DNA of 64,000 bases. Origin: Tatumella sp. JGM91 (GTDB lineage Bacteria; Pseudomonadota; Gammaproteobacteria; Enterobacterales; Enterobacteriaceae). Numbering within the stretch: position 1 is the stretch's first letter; each line of letters starts with the position of its first letter. Shown here in pieces: positions 1-8,532 of this stretch. The stretch lies in NCBI RefSeq assembly GCF_018257575.1, contig NZ_JAERJP010000004.1, positions 62,001-126,000 of the forward strand, given 5' to 3'. The notes beneath the pieces are model-generated. The model had not been told where the DNA came from. It made no database searches and was given only the letters and a program-made list of their open reading frames with translations. Made by a program: the position numbers and the translations under genes.

Positions 1-66
1 AATGACATGAGAAACGGTGGTGGTAGAGACTCCGGCGCGTTTCGCCACATCTTTAATTGTTGCCAT
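1..66 (-). CDS. purR: Purine repressor PurR, N-terminal 22 codons only
   Basis: The reverse strand encodes MATIKDVAKRAGVSTTT and a few more residues, which is the helix-turn-helix start of the LacI-family purine repressor. The gene runs off the left edge, so only the first part of the DNA-binding domain is visible. In the family the protein binds hypoxanthine or guanine and represses purine biosynthesis genes. The order purR, ynhF, mepH matches E. coli closely, which supports the assignment despite the short fragment. Confidence 0.9.
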   Translation of the reverse strand, partial: MATIKDVAKRAGVSTTTVSHVI

Positions 67-108
67 TCCTTGAGAACTCCTGGTGTTTTAAATTATTGAT
101 TTTAAGTG

Positions 109-124
109 TGTTAATCGTTTGCGT
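109..124 (-). promoter_or_regulatory. Candidate PurR operator upstream of purR
   Basis: Read on the minus strand the site is ACGCAAACGATTAACA. The left half ACGCAAACG equals the PUR-box half site and the right half is degenerate. It lies about 45 bp upstream of purR, where E. coli purR is autoregulated. Single-site evidence only. Confidence 0.45.
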
Positions 125-273
125 TTTTACAGTTTTATCAGGCCGCTAATGATGCTGCCAGGAGGGGCCGTAAAGGATTACCTGTAAAAAAAGCCTGTGC
201 CTTACAAGGGGAAACAGGGAAGGTTGCGCAACAAAGAGCGGTAATTCTAACAAGGCTGTGCGAATAAAACGAG

Positions 274-302
274 ATTTTTGCGCAGTAGTGTGGGAATATA
301 AT
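274..302 (+). promoter_or_regulatory. Candidate sigma-70 promoter for ynhF
   Basis: A perfect -10 hexamer TATAAT occupies 297-302, with a weak T-rich -35 (ATTTTT, 274-279) at 17-bp spacing. It sits 36 bp before the ynhF start. The -35 match is poor, so activity is uncertain. Confidence 0.35.
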
Positions 303-338
303 AATTACCCTGTACTTTATGTGTCTATAGGAGCTGTC

Positions 339-428
339 ATGGATACGGATTTAAAGCTGGCGCTGACCACCACTATCGTTGCATTACTGATGATTGCGAC
401 GTTCAGTTTCACCGCAATACTGCATTAA
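339..428 (+). CDS. ynhF: Small inner-membrane protein YnhF (29 aa)
   Basis: This 29-residue ORF starts MDTDLKLALTT and continues as one hydrophobic helix (about residues 8-27) ending ILH. E. coli YnhF is also 29 aa, starts MSTDLKFSL, ends ALH, and occupies the same place beside purR. A Shine-Dalgarno AGGAG lies just before the ATG, and a strong terminator follows about 90 bp downstream. The function of YnhF is not established; it is known only as a small membrane protein. Position, length and both termini match, so I consider it a real gene. Confidence 0.85.
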   Translation: MDTDLKLALTTTIVALLMIATFSFTAILH

Positions 429-518
429 TGTATTCGCACCGGCAGAGGGCTGTTTACCCGCTAAAGGCACGTATAAAGCCGGAAAGTAAGGGTAGCAAGC
501 AGCATTACTGACAGAGAA

Positions 519-558
519 GCCGATACCCGGCGTGTTGCGGGTATCGGCTTTTTATTTT
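519..558 (+). terminator. Rho-independent terminator downstream of ynhF
   Basis: A perfect 10-bp stem GCCGATACCC / GGGTATCGGC with a 10-nt loop is followed by TTTTTATTTT. It ends plus-strand transcription from the ynhF side. Confidence 0.85.
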
Positions 559-653
559 ACGGGGCACGAATTTTTTTACAGTATTAAGGGAAGTGTATTT
601 ATTCAGATATTATGTATTACTGATCCTGACGGAATCACCGCGTTAGCGGACAT

Positions 654-699
654 AAATCCCCCCCTGAATACCGGTGCTGCGATATTCAGGGGGGGATTT
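654..699 (-). terminator. Terminator downstream of mepH, bidirectional form
   Basis: A 17-bp perfect stem containing a run of seven C/G pairs surrounds a 12-nt loop, flanked by AAAT and ATTT. It lies 18 bp beyond the mepH stop and should end mepH transcription. Symmetry may let it act in both directions. Confidence 0.8.
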
Positions 700-717
700 T
701 CAGTCTCTGGGCGGAGA

Positions 718-1515
718 CTAGCGGACTGTGCTCGGGGTTACGACCCGCCGTGCACCAATATAATGCTGTTGCCAGTACTCGTTACTCAGTGCGCTGATCT
801 GGATATCCTTGCCGGTGCGTGGTGACTGAATGAATTTCCCATTGCCCAGATAAACGCCCACATGATCAGCCGCACCGCCACGGTGGATACGGAAGAATAC
901 CAGATCACCTTTCTCAAGATCGTTGCGTTTAACCGGTGCAGCATCACGCAGATGGTACATTTCATTGGCAGTACGGGGAATTCTGAAGTTTACCAGGTCT
1001 TTATAGGCATAATAAACCAGCCCGCTGCAGTCAAAGCCCGTATGGGGTGAGGAACCGCCCCACTGGTACGGCTTGCCTAACTGATCCATTAATTTAACCA
1101 TCACAATGGCACGCGCTTTCTGATAGCGTTCACGGTGCAGTTTACTCATGCGGATAGAAGCCAGTTTCGCGGAAGGGCGGCCGGCGGTCCTTTTGGCTAT
1201 CTGGCGCTGGTGACCGTATTTTCTGAGTGCCGGTGTGCGATGTAACGCAATACGACGTGATTCTTTTTTCGGGCGGCTCTCTCTGACTTTACGCGGGCTG
1301 GTCAGATGCTTAACCCGGTGGATAAGGGGCTGTCGGGTTCTGTGGCGTGTACTGGCTGTTTTCAGTGGTTTTCTTTTTCGGCGGGCATCTTCTGTTACCG
1401 CTTTTTTGGCTGATTTATGAAATGAAGCATTTATTGCAGTACGTGGCGAAGCCTCTGCGACATTAAAAAAAAGCTGTGCTACAGCCAGAATAAAAAGCGT
1501 GGTCAGTAAACGCAT
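718..1515 (-). CDS. mepH: Murein DD-endopeptidase MepH (NlpC/P60 family)
   Basis: This is a 265-aa exported peptidoglycan hydrolase; E. coli MepH (YdhO) has 271 aa. In the family it cuts mDAP-D-Ala cross-links in the periplasm to allow wall growth. A signal peptide covers residues 1-22 (AEA cleavage region). A very basic, probably disordered linker runs from about 25 to 130, and the NlpC/P60 domain from about 135 to 260. Catalytic Cys163 is in FDCSGL and His218 in DHVGVYLG; the third catalytic position appears to be Gln230 (FIQSP). It is a single gene with its own terminator. Confidence 0.93.
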   Translation of the reverse strand: MRLLTTLFILAVAQLFFNVAEASPRTAINASFHKSAKKAVTEDARRKRKPLKTASTRHRTRQPLIHRVKHLTSPRKVRESRPKKESRRIALHRTPALRKYGHQRQIAKRTAGRPSAKLASIRMSKLHRERYQKARAIVMVKLMDQLGKPYQWGGSSPHTGFDCSGLVYYAYKDLVNFRIPRTANEMYHLRDAAPVKRNDLEKGDLVFFRIHRGGAADHVGVYLGNGKFIQSPRTGKDIQISALSNEYWQQHYIGARRVVTPSTVR

Positions 1516-1875
1516 AGTTGTCAGGTTACAGGTTAATGTCCTGAAAAAAAGCGGACAAGATTAAAAAAATAACATCTGACTTTTCAGCCAGCCCCAAAAT
1601 CATTCTAATCCAGATTTTTATAAAATGTTAAGGTCTTTTTGCCGTAATCTGTTACGAGAAGTTTTTTGGTGTAAAAATGAGCGTAAACAGTTAATTAAGT
1701 CATCTTTTTACCGGTATTTTTACCGCGGGTATCCGTGTTTTTACCCAACAGAGATCATTTAACCCTGAAGGCGCTGATATTATCTTTTCGACGGAAGATG
1801 AAAAATGTCGTTTTCACCCGCGGGTTGATATCGTTACAATAACCGGACATGTCGTTTTGTCCCGAAGGAAGTATG
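1516..1875. other. Intergenic region between divergent mepH and grxD
   Basis: This AT-rich stretch of about 360 bp must hold the promoters of both divergent genes. I see no coding region or RNA gene in it, and no operator that I can name. Confidence 0.6.
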
Positions 1876-2208
1876 ATGAGCACTCTTGAAAAAATTCAGA
1901 CGCAGATTTCAGAAAACCCGATTCTGCTGTACATGAAAGGTTCACCAAAACTGCCAAGTTGTGGTTTTTCAGCCCAGGCGGTGCAGGCGCTTTCTGCCTG
2001 TGGCCAGCGTTTTGCCTATGTGGACATTTTGCAGAATCCTGATATCCGTGCCGAATTACCGAAATATGCTAACTGGCCAACCTTTCCGCAATTATGGGTG
2101 GACGGTGAATTAGTCGGTGGTTGTGATATTATTATCGAGATGTATCAGCGTGGTGAACTGCAACAGCTGATTAACGAAACGGCTGAAAAATATCCTGCAG
2201 CGGAATAA
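1876..2208 (+). CDS. grxD: Monothiol glutaredoxin GrxD (Grx4)
   Basis: A 110-aa CGFS-type monothiol glutaredoxin that binds and delivers [2Fe-2S] clusters, partnering with glutathione and BolA-type proteins in the cytoplasm. The active site CGFS is at residues 29-32, followed by the conserved WPTFPQLWV and GGCDI elements. The protein is nearly identical to the E. coli one. Two adjacent ATGs occur (1873 and 1876); AAGGA at 1865-1869 is better spaced for 1876, giving MSTLEKI as in E. coli. An upstream in-frame ATG at 1849 lacks homology. A terminator follows the gene. Confidence 0.96.
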   Translation: MSTLEKIQTQISENPILLYMKGSPKLPSCGFSAQAVQALSACGQRFAYVDILQNPDIRAELPKYANWPTFPQLWVDGELVGGCDIIIEMYQRGELQQLINETAEKYPAAE

Positions 2209-2230
2209 ACCGCGGATGTGACTGAAAACG

Positions 2231-2259
2231 ATGCCCGCCGGCCGATGCGGGCATTTTTT
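2231..2259 (+). terminator. Terminator after grxD
   Basis: Stem ATGCCCGC / GCGGGCAT with an 8-nt loop, followed by a run of T, 23 bp after the grxD stop. Confidence 0.88.
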
Positions 2260-2299
2260 CAGCTGCTAACTGAAAGCGGCAGCCTGTTCTCTGTCAGAT

Positions 2300-2989
2300 C
2301 TACAACACCGGTGAACTGTGCTGTGTTTTTTCAGCATCAGCATCAGCATCAGTATCAGTCGCTAATGGCCATCCTCCCAGCCTTTTCCAGCGGTTAACCA
2401 GTTCACAAAACAGGGTTGCTGTCTGTTGCGTATCATACAGGGCTGAGTGTGCCTGATGACTGTCAAACTCCATACCTGCGGCCTTACAGGCTTTGGCAAG
2501 TACGGTCTGTCCGAGAACCAGTCCGCTGAGCGCTGCGGTATCGAAAGTGGCAAACGGATGGAAAGGATTGCGTTTCAGATTGCTGCGCCGGGCTGCCGCC
2601 ATAACAAAGCTTTGATCAAACTGGGCATTGTGGGCGACAATCACTGCCCGTCCGCAGTCACTGTCTTTCATCCCTTTACGCACCATTTTGAAAATAGCAT
2701 GTAACGCATCATGCTCACTTACCCCGTTACGTTGCGGGTCATCAGGATTAATCCCGGTAAATGCCAGAGCCTCAGGGTGAAGCAGGGCACCTTCAAACGG
2801 GTTAACATTGAAGTGCAGTGTCTGGTCGGGCTGTAACCAGCCGTCACTATCCATTTTCAGGGTAATCGCAGCTATTTCCAGCAATGCGTCAGTATCGGCA
2901 TTGAAACCGGCGGTTTCGACATCGATAACCACAGGAAAAAAACCGCGAAAGCGTTGGTTCAGGGCATTCAGGGAACAAATATCGGACAT
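2300..2989 (-). CDS. rnt: Ribonuclease T
   Basis: DEDD-family 3'-to-5' exoribonuclease that trims tRNA CCA ends and matures 5S and 23S rRNA. Metal ligands are visible in VIDVET (Asp23, Glu25), in HNAQFD, and in HSALYD near the end of the domain. The 2989 ATG (MSDICSLN) fits the E. coli N-terminus and has GAGATACTG in front; the longer reading to 3046 adds a non-homologous leader. At 229 aa it exceeds E. coli Rnt (215 aa) because of a C-terminal tail rich in Asp-Ala and Asp-Thr, encoded by a hexanucleotide repeat. It lies downstream of gloA on the same strand. Confidence 0.95.
   Translation of the reverse strand: MSDICSLNALNQRFRGFFPVVIDVETAGFNADTDALLEIAAITLKMDSDGWLQPDQTLHFNVNPFEGALLHPEALAFTGINPDDPQRNGVSEHDALHAIFKMVRKGMKDSDCGRAVIVAHNAQFDQSFVMAAARRSNLKRNPFHPFATFDTAALSGLVLGQTVLAKACKAAGMEFDSHQAHSALYDTQQTATLFCELVNRWKRLGGWPLATDTDADADAEKTQHSSPVL
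2332..2358. repeat. Hexanucleotide microsatellite in the rnt tail
   Basis: CAGCAT is repeated three times, followed by CAGTAT and CAG. The repeat lies inside the 3' end of rnt and encodes an Asp-Ala/Asp-Thr tail. Changes by whole units would alter the tail length but keep the frame. Confidence 0.8.
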
Positions 2990-3073
2990 CAGTATCTCAT
3001 TGGACGAAAAGCGCAGTGGGTAGTATCGTAAAAACAGCAGTGGCACAGTGACGGCTATCAGAGGCCGCAGAAA

Positions 3074-3103
3074 GTGCCTGCCTGTAGCAGGCAGACACTG
3101 ATG
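3074..3103 (-). terminator. Probable terminator after gloA
   Basis: On the minus strand a stem of CTGCCTG / CAGGCAG extended by GTG/CAC around a 1-nt bulge on each side follows the gloA stop. A short TTTCTG follows. The weak U-tract may allow read-through into rnt. Confidence 0.5.
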
Positions 3104-3104
3104 A

Positions 3105-3512
3105 TCAGTGACTCAGGCCCTGACCTGCATATTTTTTCTCGATAAGTTCGATTTTATAACCGTCCGGGTCTTCGACAAAAGCGATAACCGTATTACCACC
3201 TTTCACCGGACCGGCTTCACGCGATACTTTACCTCCGCCCTGGCGGATTTTTTCACAGGCTTCAGCCGCGTCCTCGACCTCGATAGCAATGTGGCCATAA
3301 GCGTTGCCAGGTTCATAACTGTCAACACCCCAGTTATAGGTCAGTTCAATAACTGCACCTTCACTTTCTTCCGTATAACCGAGGAAAGCCAGCGTATATT
3401 TGTACTCGGTGTTTTCACTTTGACGTAACAAACGCATACCCAGCACCCGGGTATAAAAATCTACAGAGCGTTGTAAGTCACCGACACGCAGCATGGTATG
3501 AAGCAGACGCAT
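3105..3512 (-). CDS. gloA: Lactoylglutathione lyase (glyoxalase I)
   Basis: Converts the methylglyoxal-glutathione hemithioacetal to S-lactoylglutathione in the cytoplasm. The 135-aa length equals E. coli GloA. Metal ligands of the Ni-type enzyme are recognisable: His5 (MRLLHTM), a Glu in VIELTY, His74 (YGHIAIE) and a Glu in YKIELIE near the C-terminus. It sits between nemA and rnt, all on the minus strand, in the E. coli order but without lhr. An 80-bp gap separates it from nemA. Confidence 0.96.
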   Translation of the reverse strand: MRLLHTMLRVGDLQRSVDFYTRVLGMRLLRQSENTEYKYTLAFLGYTEESEGAVIELTYNWGVDSYEPGNAYGHIAIEVEDAAEACEKIRQGGGKVSREAGPVKGGNTVIAFVEDPDGYKIELIEKKYAGQGLSH

Positions 3513-3592
3513 ATCATCCTCTTTTTTTCTGTGCAGTCATCAGACATTAATGACCGGAAAGTTTACCGGTCTTTAGTGTAACAGGGAAATCG

Positions 3593-4711
3593 TTACAGTG
3601 AAGCCCGCTTATCGGTCATAAACGGGTAATCGGTGTATCCCTGAGCAGAACCGCCGTAAAATGACTCCGGATGCTGCGGATTCAGTGGTGCATTTTGTTG
3701 CAGGCGTTCTGGCAAATCAGGGTTTGCAATATAGTCCCGGCCAAAAGCAACCGCATCAATAAGGCCGCGGTTAATCAGCGCCTCTGCCTTTTGTTTAGTA
3801 TAGGCACCGGCGCCAATAATTACCCCCGGGAATGCAGCACGGACTTTGTGACGAAAATCGTCACTGTAAGGTGCCCCGCCAGCCCAGTCAGGCTCAGATA
3901 AATGCAGATAGGCGACTTTCCGTTTTGCCAGTTCATTGATCAGCCACAGGGCTTCGGCTTCTTCATCCGGTCCGTTGGCTAATGCCTGGAACTCACCGAC
4001 AGGGGACAGGCGAATGGCAATCCGATCTTTTGCCCAGGCTTCTCCCATCGCATCGACAATGTCCAGTACCAGACGTGCACGGTTTTGCAGGCTGCCACCA
4101 TATTCGTCGGTCCGCTGATTGGACTGTGCCGACAGGAACTGATGTAACAGGTAGCCATGGGCGGCATGGATCTCTGCCAGGTCAAATCCGGCCTGCTCAG
4201 CATTGGCCGCGGCCTGACGGAAATCTGCAATCACTTGCTGAATATCACTGTGGCTCATTTCCCGTGGCAGTGATGTTTTTTCCCGATAGACATTACCGTC
4301 AGCATCTTTCAGGGAAGTGCGGGTATTGCCCGGCAGTGCAGAAGGCGCCAGCGGTGGTCGTCCGCCGGGCTGTAGCGACGAATGAGAAATACGTCCTGTA
4401 TGCCATAATTGTACTGCGATATGTCCCTCAGCAGCATGTACCTGACGGGTAATGTCAGACCAGGCAGCAATTTGCGGGGCGCTATGTAATCCGGGAGCGC
4501 CGGCATAACCTTTTGCCTGAAAGGATACCTGGGTGGCTTCAGAAATGATCAGCCCGGCGGAAGCGCGCTGTGTATAATAAACAGCCATCAGCGGTGTGGG
4601 AATATCGCCGGGTTCAATACTGCGCAGCCGGGTCAGGGGTGCCATAAAAATACGGTTGGGTACGGTAATTGCGCCAACGGTTAACGGTGTAAAAAGCGGA
4701 CTGTCAGTCAT
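3593..4711 (-). CDS. nemA: N-ethylmaleimide reductase NemA (Old Yellow Enzyme family)
   Basis: FMN-dependent, NADPH-using ene-reductase of 372 aa (E. coli 365 aa) acting on maleimides, nitrate esters and other electrophiles. The TIM-barrel motifs [11 protein letters not shown] and [10 protein letters not shown] are present, as are FMN contacts in the C-terminal IIGAGAYT and [12 protein letters not shown] segments. The start has [20 protein letters not shown] with GGGGAG upstream. In E. coli the repressor gene nemR lies directly upstream; here no nemR is present, so regulation must differ or act from elsewhere. Confidence 0.94.
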   Translation of the reverse strand: MTDSPLFTPLTVGAITVPNRIFMAPLTRLRSIEPGDIPTPLMAVYYTQRASAGLIISEATQVSFQAKGYAGAPGLHSAPQIAAWSDITRQVHAAEGHIAVQLWHTGRISHSSLQPGGRPPLAPSALPGNTRTSLKDADGNVYREKTSLPREMSHSDIQQVIADFRQAAANAEQAGFDLAEIHAAHGYLLHQFLSAQSNQRTDEYGGSLQNRARLVLDIVDAMGEAWAKDRIAIRLSPVGEFQALANGPDEEAEALWLINELAKRKVAYLHLSEPDWAGGAPYSDDFRHKVRAAFPGVIIGAGAYTKQKAEALINRGLIDAVAFGRDYIANPDLPERLQQNAPLNPQHPESFYGGSAQGYTDYPFMTDKRASL

Positions 4712-5020
4712 TTTATTCTCCCCGCGGATGAAGTGTGGTTACAGCATTAACGGCCTGTCCGGAGCCGGCATCAGAGATGATCAGCAGTAACGGGTATCAC
4801 CGGTCTGTTTCCGGGCCCGGGCAGGCAGAGTAAAGAGCAGGCTGCCTGATGACAATGGACAAGTGGCCTGAACGCACAAACGGACAATTTCCGGCAATGC
4901 CGGCCAGTTTTTACGATTGCCAGTGGCATGATCCGGCGCTAGAGTTTAACGGAACTGTAGCAAAAATAACCCGCCGGGCAGAGATTAGCTGGCAGGCATA
5001 CTCTATGTGCTGAGGGGATA
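4712..5020. other. Intergenic region where nemR would be expected
   Basis: About 310 bp separates divergent nemA and ydhL. I see no open frame resembling a TetR-family NemR and no clear NemR-type palindrome. The region should hold the two promoters. Confidence 0.55.
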
Positions 5021-5260
5021 ATGGCTGAGCAACTGGAATTTTTCCCTGTCCCGAATCCGTGTCGCGGGATTTGTCGTAGCGACAGCCGGGGCTATTGTCA
5101 GGGCTGCCAGCGCAGCCGGGAAGAACGTTTTAACTGGATGACATTCACCGATCCTCAGAAACGTGAGGTACTGCGCATCTGTCTGCAACGGCGCCTGCGT
5201 ATGCAGCGCCGGAAAAAAACGGCCGAAAGTGAAGAGCCGCAGCAGCCGTCATTATTCTGA
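5021..5260 (+). CDS. ydhL: DUF1289 family protein YdhL
   Basis: A 79-aa protein with N-terminal cysteines in NPCRGICR and GYCQGCQRS, the CxxxC...CxxC pattern of the DUF1289 family, and a basic C-terminal half. Length and position match E. coli YdhL. The cysteines suggest metal or Fe-S binding, but the role is unknown. The start follows a purine-rich AGGGG and the 3' end converges on ydhK with a 21-bp gap. Confidence 0.9.
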   Translation: MAEQLEFFPVPNPCRGICRSDSRGYCQGCQRSREERFNWMTFTDPQKREVLRICLQRRLRMQRRKKTAESEEPQQPSLF

Positions 5261-5281
5261 ACCGTCCGCCGGGGCAGGGGA

Positions 5282-7282
5282 CTAATCAGGAACGGCCTGC
5301 TGTAACTGGGCCAGCGAACAGTGCAGGCGCCATAAAATCCCTGCCAGCTCCCGTGCTTCTCTGTCACTGTTAACGGGTAGCCCACGGATCATATCTTCCA
5401 GTTCGCTGAGTGTGGCCAGTAGTGAACGGTGACGGACGCCCTGTAAACTAATAATATGATGCAATGAACGGAAACACTGATCACGGATGACGATCAGGCT
5501 GGCCGAGGCTGACTGCCAGCGGCGTAATTGCCAGACAATATGTGAACAGTTAAGCAATACCACCCCCCAGCGTAACAGCCAGATATGTGCCTGCTGGTTA
5601 TTACTGTTTTTTAAACGGCTTACCAGGTGATACACGCGGGATTCAAACACGCTTTCACTGAGTCCCGGATGGAGGTGCAGCTGGTCAAGAAATACATGGC
5701 GCAGGGCGCGGATATTTCGTCGTGACTTACGGTCGTCAGAGCTGGGACGCAGGATCTGAAATGCCAGCCATGCCAGTAATACGCCGCAGATTTTGGCCAC
5801 ATTATCATTAAGAAATTCGCCGTAATCCCACTGGGGCGGATTAGTCACCGAGATAAATGAGCCAAGATAAACGATTGACTGTCCCCAGAAGCTGGCACTG
5901 GCGGGATGTTGCAGCTTCAGAAGATGGCAGGTAATCAGCAGCGGGAATAAAAACAACATCAACTGCCACAGGGCACTGATTTGGATCATCAGACCGAATT
6001 TTAATAACAGACTGAAAAAAGACAGTATAAGTAAGGTTTTAAGTAACCCCAGAATCGTTCCTGCCGCGACAGGTGATGACGAATAGAGAACACAGGCGAT
6101 AGAGGTCAGAGTCAGTGCGGCTGCGCCGCTTTCCCAGTGGCTGTTGATCCAGAAGGTGCCCCCCAGCACAATAGCTGCGAAGGTTCTGACGGCACTCCAT
6201 CCGGCTTCAGTACTGTCATTTTCTCTGGCCAGAGACGGTACCTGCGGTGGCTGAAAGCGAGTATCTGCATCTGCGGCTGTGATTAAACGGATCCAGCGGC
6301 TGACATTCAGATACAGCCAGCAAAAATAACGTAAACGTTCGCAAAACGCCTGCTGGCGATAGTCAGCATCACCTTGCTGAGATATCTGATAAATCAGCAC
6401 CGCCAGCCGGTATTTATCACAACCCGGGCGTCCGAGCTCCTGCATCACCTGTGTCAGGCCCTGCCTGAGCCCGGCGGGCGCGTCCGGCCAGTTCAGCAGC
6501 ATACGACGTAATCCCGACAGTATGCCGGTCAGCCGCAGCTGCTGGTGAAGAATATAATTCAGTACATTATTTTGCCGGCGAAAACGGTAATGACTCCAGA
6601 ATGCCTGAATCCGTAGCAGATTAATGGTCAGGATCTGTGAAATAACCATCTCATGCGCCGCACCGGCAGTAGCAGGGCTGTCATTGGTTAACAGGCTGAC
6701 GGCATGTGTATACAGTTGCTGATGCATAGTACGTAACGACTGCATCAGTTTATCCCCATCCGATGTGCCTGGCAGGATCATCATCATCAGCCCCGCACAA
6801 AGTATACCGGTAATCACTTCGCAAAGCCGTGCCTGCGCCATTTCCCAGACCTGATTAACATCAGTCACATTGACGGTGGTAAACGCAATGATTGCCGCCG
6901 TATAACCTGACAGGCAGAAGGCGTAAGCAACATTATTCTGATAATGGCTGGAGATCCAGGTACAGAAGGCCAGCCAGCCGGCAATCGTAAAAATAAACAA
7001 CCAGGGGTCATTCAGGGCATGTCCGGCAATAATCAGCGCGGCAGTAGCGCCTAACAGACTGCCGCAGATCCGCCCGAGGCTCTTACTGATAGCGCCGCCC
7101 ACGGTCGGAAAACTGACTACCGCAGCGGATGTCATCGCCCAGTAAGGTTCATCCAGTTGTAAACTATAGGCAAAGGTCAGGGCCAGACACATTGCCAGGC
7201 TATTGCGCAAAGCGTAGCGCCACTGCAGGCTATTAGCTTTAACCCAGGGTAATTGCTGCCATTCCAGCCAGTTAAGGTTCAT
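5282..7282 (-). CDS. ydhK: FUSC-type efflux membrane protein YdhK
   Basis: A 666-aa inner-membrane protein of the fusaric acid resistance / aromatic acid exporter family (E. coli YdhK, 670 aa). It has an N-terminal cluster of membrane helices (about 25-180), a cytoplasmic stretch, then a second helix cluster (about 355-500) and a soluble tail. The motif EPYWAMTSAAVVSFPTVGG is diagnostic. I chose the ATG at 7282 (MNLNWLEW), 7 nt after the ydhJ stop, because it aligns with E. coli; the longer reading overlaps ydhJ. With YdhJ and YdhI it likely forms an export system for small organic compounds; the substrate is unknown. Confidence 0.92.
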   Translation of the reverse strand: MNLNWLEWQQLPWVKANSLQWRYALRNSLAMCLALTFAYSLQLDEPYWAMTSAAVVSFPTVGGAISKSLGRICGSLLGATAALIIAGHALNDPWLFIFTIAGWLAFCTWISSHYQNNVAYAFCLSGYTAAIIAFTTVNVTDVNQVWEMAQARLCEVITGILCAGLMMMILPGTSDGDKLMQSLRTMHQQLYTHAVSLLTNDSPATAGAAHEMVISQILTINLLRIQAFWSHYRFRRQNNVLNYILHQQLRLTGILSGLRRMLLNWPDAPAGLRQGLTQVMQELGRPGCDKYRLAVLIYQISQQGDADYRQQAFCERLRYFCWLYLNVSRWIRLITAADADTRFQPPQVPSLARENDSTEAGWSAVRTFAAIVLGGTFWINSHWESGAAALTLTSIACVLYSSSPVAAGTILGLLKTLLILSFFSLLLKFGLMIQISALWQLMLFLFPLLITCHLLKLQHPASASFWGQSIVYLGSFISVTNPPQWDYGEFLNDNVAKICGVLLAWLAFQILRPSSDDRKSRRNIRALRHVFLDQLHLHPGLSESVFESRVYHLVSRLKNSNNQQAHIWLLRWGVVLLNCSHIVWQLRRWQSASASLIVIRDQCFRSLHHIISLQGVRHRSLLATLSELEDMIRGLPVNSDREARELAGILWRLHCSLAQLQQAVPD

Positions 7283-7289
7283 CTGCGGG

Positions 7290-8144
7290 TCACCGGCGAA
7301 TAACAATAGTGCAGGTAGTTCCTGCAACCAGCTGAATATTGTCCGGGACTTTGTCCAGCCGGATGCGTACCGGTACGCGCTGAGCAAGCCTTACCCAGGG
7401 CACGGTAGGTTTTATTTCCGGAACCAGCCCGTCGGCCTCAATATTCTGGTCGTAGATAGCGCGGCCGATACTTAACACGGTACCGGTCAGTGTGTCGCCA
7501 TTACTGTAAAGTACTATTCTGGCCGGGTCACCGTCACGGATATGGCGCAGTTTGGTCTCTTCAAAGTATCCCATTACGTAATAGGAGTGGCTGTCCAGCA
7601 GAGCAAATAATGGTGAACCTTCACTGGCATAGTTACCTGCGCGGAGAGTCAGGTTAGTAATCCATCCATCGACCGGAGCATAAATTTTGGTCCGTTGCAG
7701 GTCCCACAGGGCTTTATCCAGGCTGGCTTGTGCAGCTTTTTCGCTGGCCTGCATGGCATCTGCCGTCTGGCGTGCGATATCCATATCTTCTGCTGAAATA
7801 ATATTTTTCGGCAGACGGGCACGGCGTTGCTGTTCATGGCGCGCTTTCAGTAAATCGGCCTGTGACCTGGCCAGTAATGCCTGCGCATTATCCACCGCTA
7901 TTTTTAGCGGTACCTCATCCAGGGTTACCAGTAAGTCACCCCGGCGGACAAACTGGTTGTCAGTAACATTAACCGAAATAATCCGGCCCGATACTTCAGG
8001 CGTAATATTTACCAGTTCGGCACGTATCTTCCCGTCACGGGTCCAGGGGGATTGCATATAGTAGTTCCACATCCACCAGCCGGCAATCAGGGCAATAGCA
8101 AACACTATCAGGGTCGTAAAATACTTCAGAAGATTTACTTTCAT
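7290..8144 (-). CDS. ydhJ: HlyD/AaeA-type membrane fusion protein YdhJ
   Basis: A periplasmic adaptor of 284 aa with one N-terminal membrane anchor (about 8-28). A biotinyl-lipoyl half (ELVNITPEVSGRI...VRRGDLLVTLD) follows, then a coiled-coil hairpin rich in Ala/Gln/Lys/Arg, the second lipoyl half (APVDGWITN) and a beta-barrel domain. It links YdhK to an outer-membrane channel encoded elsewhere. It is the middle gene of ydhI-ydhJ-ydhK, all within 10 bp of each other, and is transcribed away from slyA, its likely regulator. Confidence 0.93.
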   Translation of the reverse strand: MKVNLLKYFTTLIVFAIALIAGWWMWNYYMQSPWTRDGKIRAELVNITPEVSGRIISVNVTDNQFVRRGDLLVTLDEVPLKIAVDNAQALLARSQADLLKARHEQQRRARLPKNIISAEDMDIARQTADAMQASEKAAQASLDKALWDLQRTKIYAPVDGWITNLTLRAGNYASEGSPLFALLDSHSYYVMGYFEETKLRHIRDGDPARIVLYSNGDTLTGTVLSIGRAIYDQNIEADGLVPEIKPTVPWVRLAQRVPVRIRLDKVPDNIQLVAGTTCTIVIRR

Positions 8145-8150
8145 AAGTCA

Positions 8151-8387
8151 TTATCTCAGGCTGAGCAAGCCAAATGCGCCGGCAACACACAGGATAAACA
8201 GGGACAGGTCCATCAGCGTCGGGTGCCAGAAAACACCGGAGTACATCCGTGCTCTGATCAGCGGATGGATCATCAGCCAGAAGAAAAAGCCGAGTAAAAC
8301 AGGCTTAAATATCGGCGGAAAAAATAAAGAATCCCCCAGCACCAGTTCGGTCAGGGAAGAAAAAGGCGGATGGCTACTCCAGTTCAT
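8151..8387 (-). CDS. ydhI: DUF1656 small membrane protein YdhI
   Basis: A 78-aa protein with two predicted membrane helices and the family core PPIFKPVLLGF...HPTLMDLSLFILC. E. coli YdhI is also 78 aa. The ATG at 8387 has AAGGA 9 nt upstream; an in-frame TTG at 8396 abuts AAGGA too closely. It is the first gene of the ydhIJK operon, analogous to AaeX in AaeXAB. The gap to slyA of about 145 bp holds the divergent promoters and the SlyA operator. Confidence 0.92.
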   Translation of the reverse strand: MNWSSHPPFSSLTELVLGDSLFFPPIFKPVLLGFFFWLMIHPLIRARMYSGVFWHPTLMDLSLFILCVAGAFGLLSLR

Positions 8388-8506
8388 ATCTGGCAATCCT
8401 TGTCAGCAAAAATACAGCAGAAGAAAAGCAGAAAATGATTTCTGCATCAGGCATTTGTAATTACTCCCTGAAAACCGCAAAATAGTGTAAGATCGAAAAT
8501 AATGCT

Positions 8507-8518
8507 TAGCAAGCTAAT
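8507..8518. promoter_or_regulatory. SlyA operator, exact consensus palindrome
   Basis: TTAGCAAGCTAA is the consensus SlyA recognition sequence. It is centred about 20 bp before the slyA start, where it fits negative autoregulation, and in the slyA-ydhI divergent region, where it could also control ydhIJK. Confidence 0.85.
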
Positions 8519-8532
8519 TATAAGGGGATTGT

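Noticed and set aside
8052-8297. Plus-strand frame antisense to ydhJ and ydhI
   Set aside because: It is fully covered by two well supported genes, with improbable composition.
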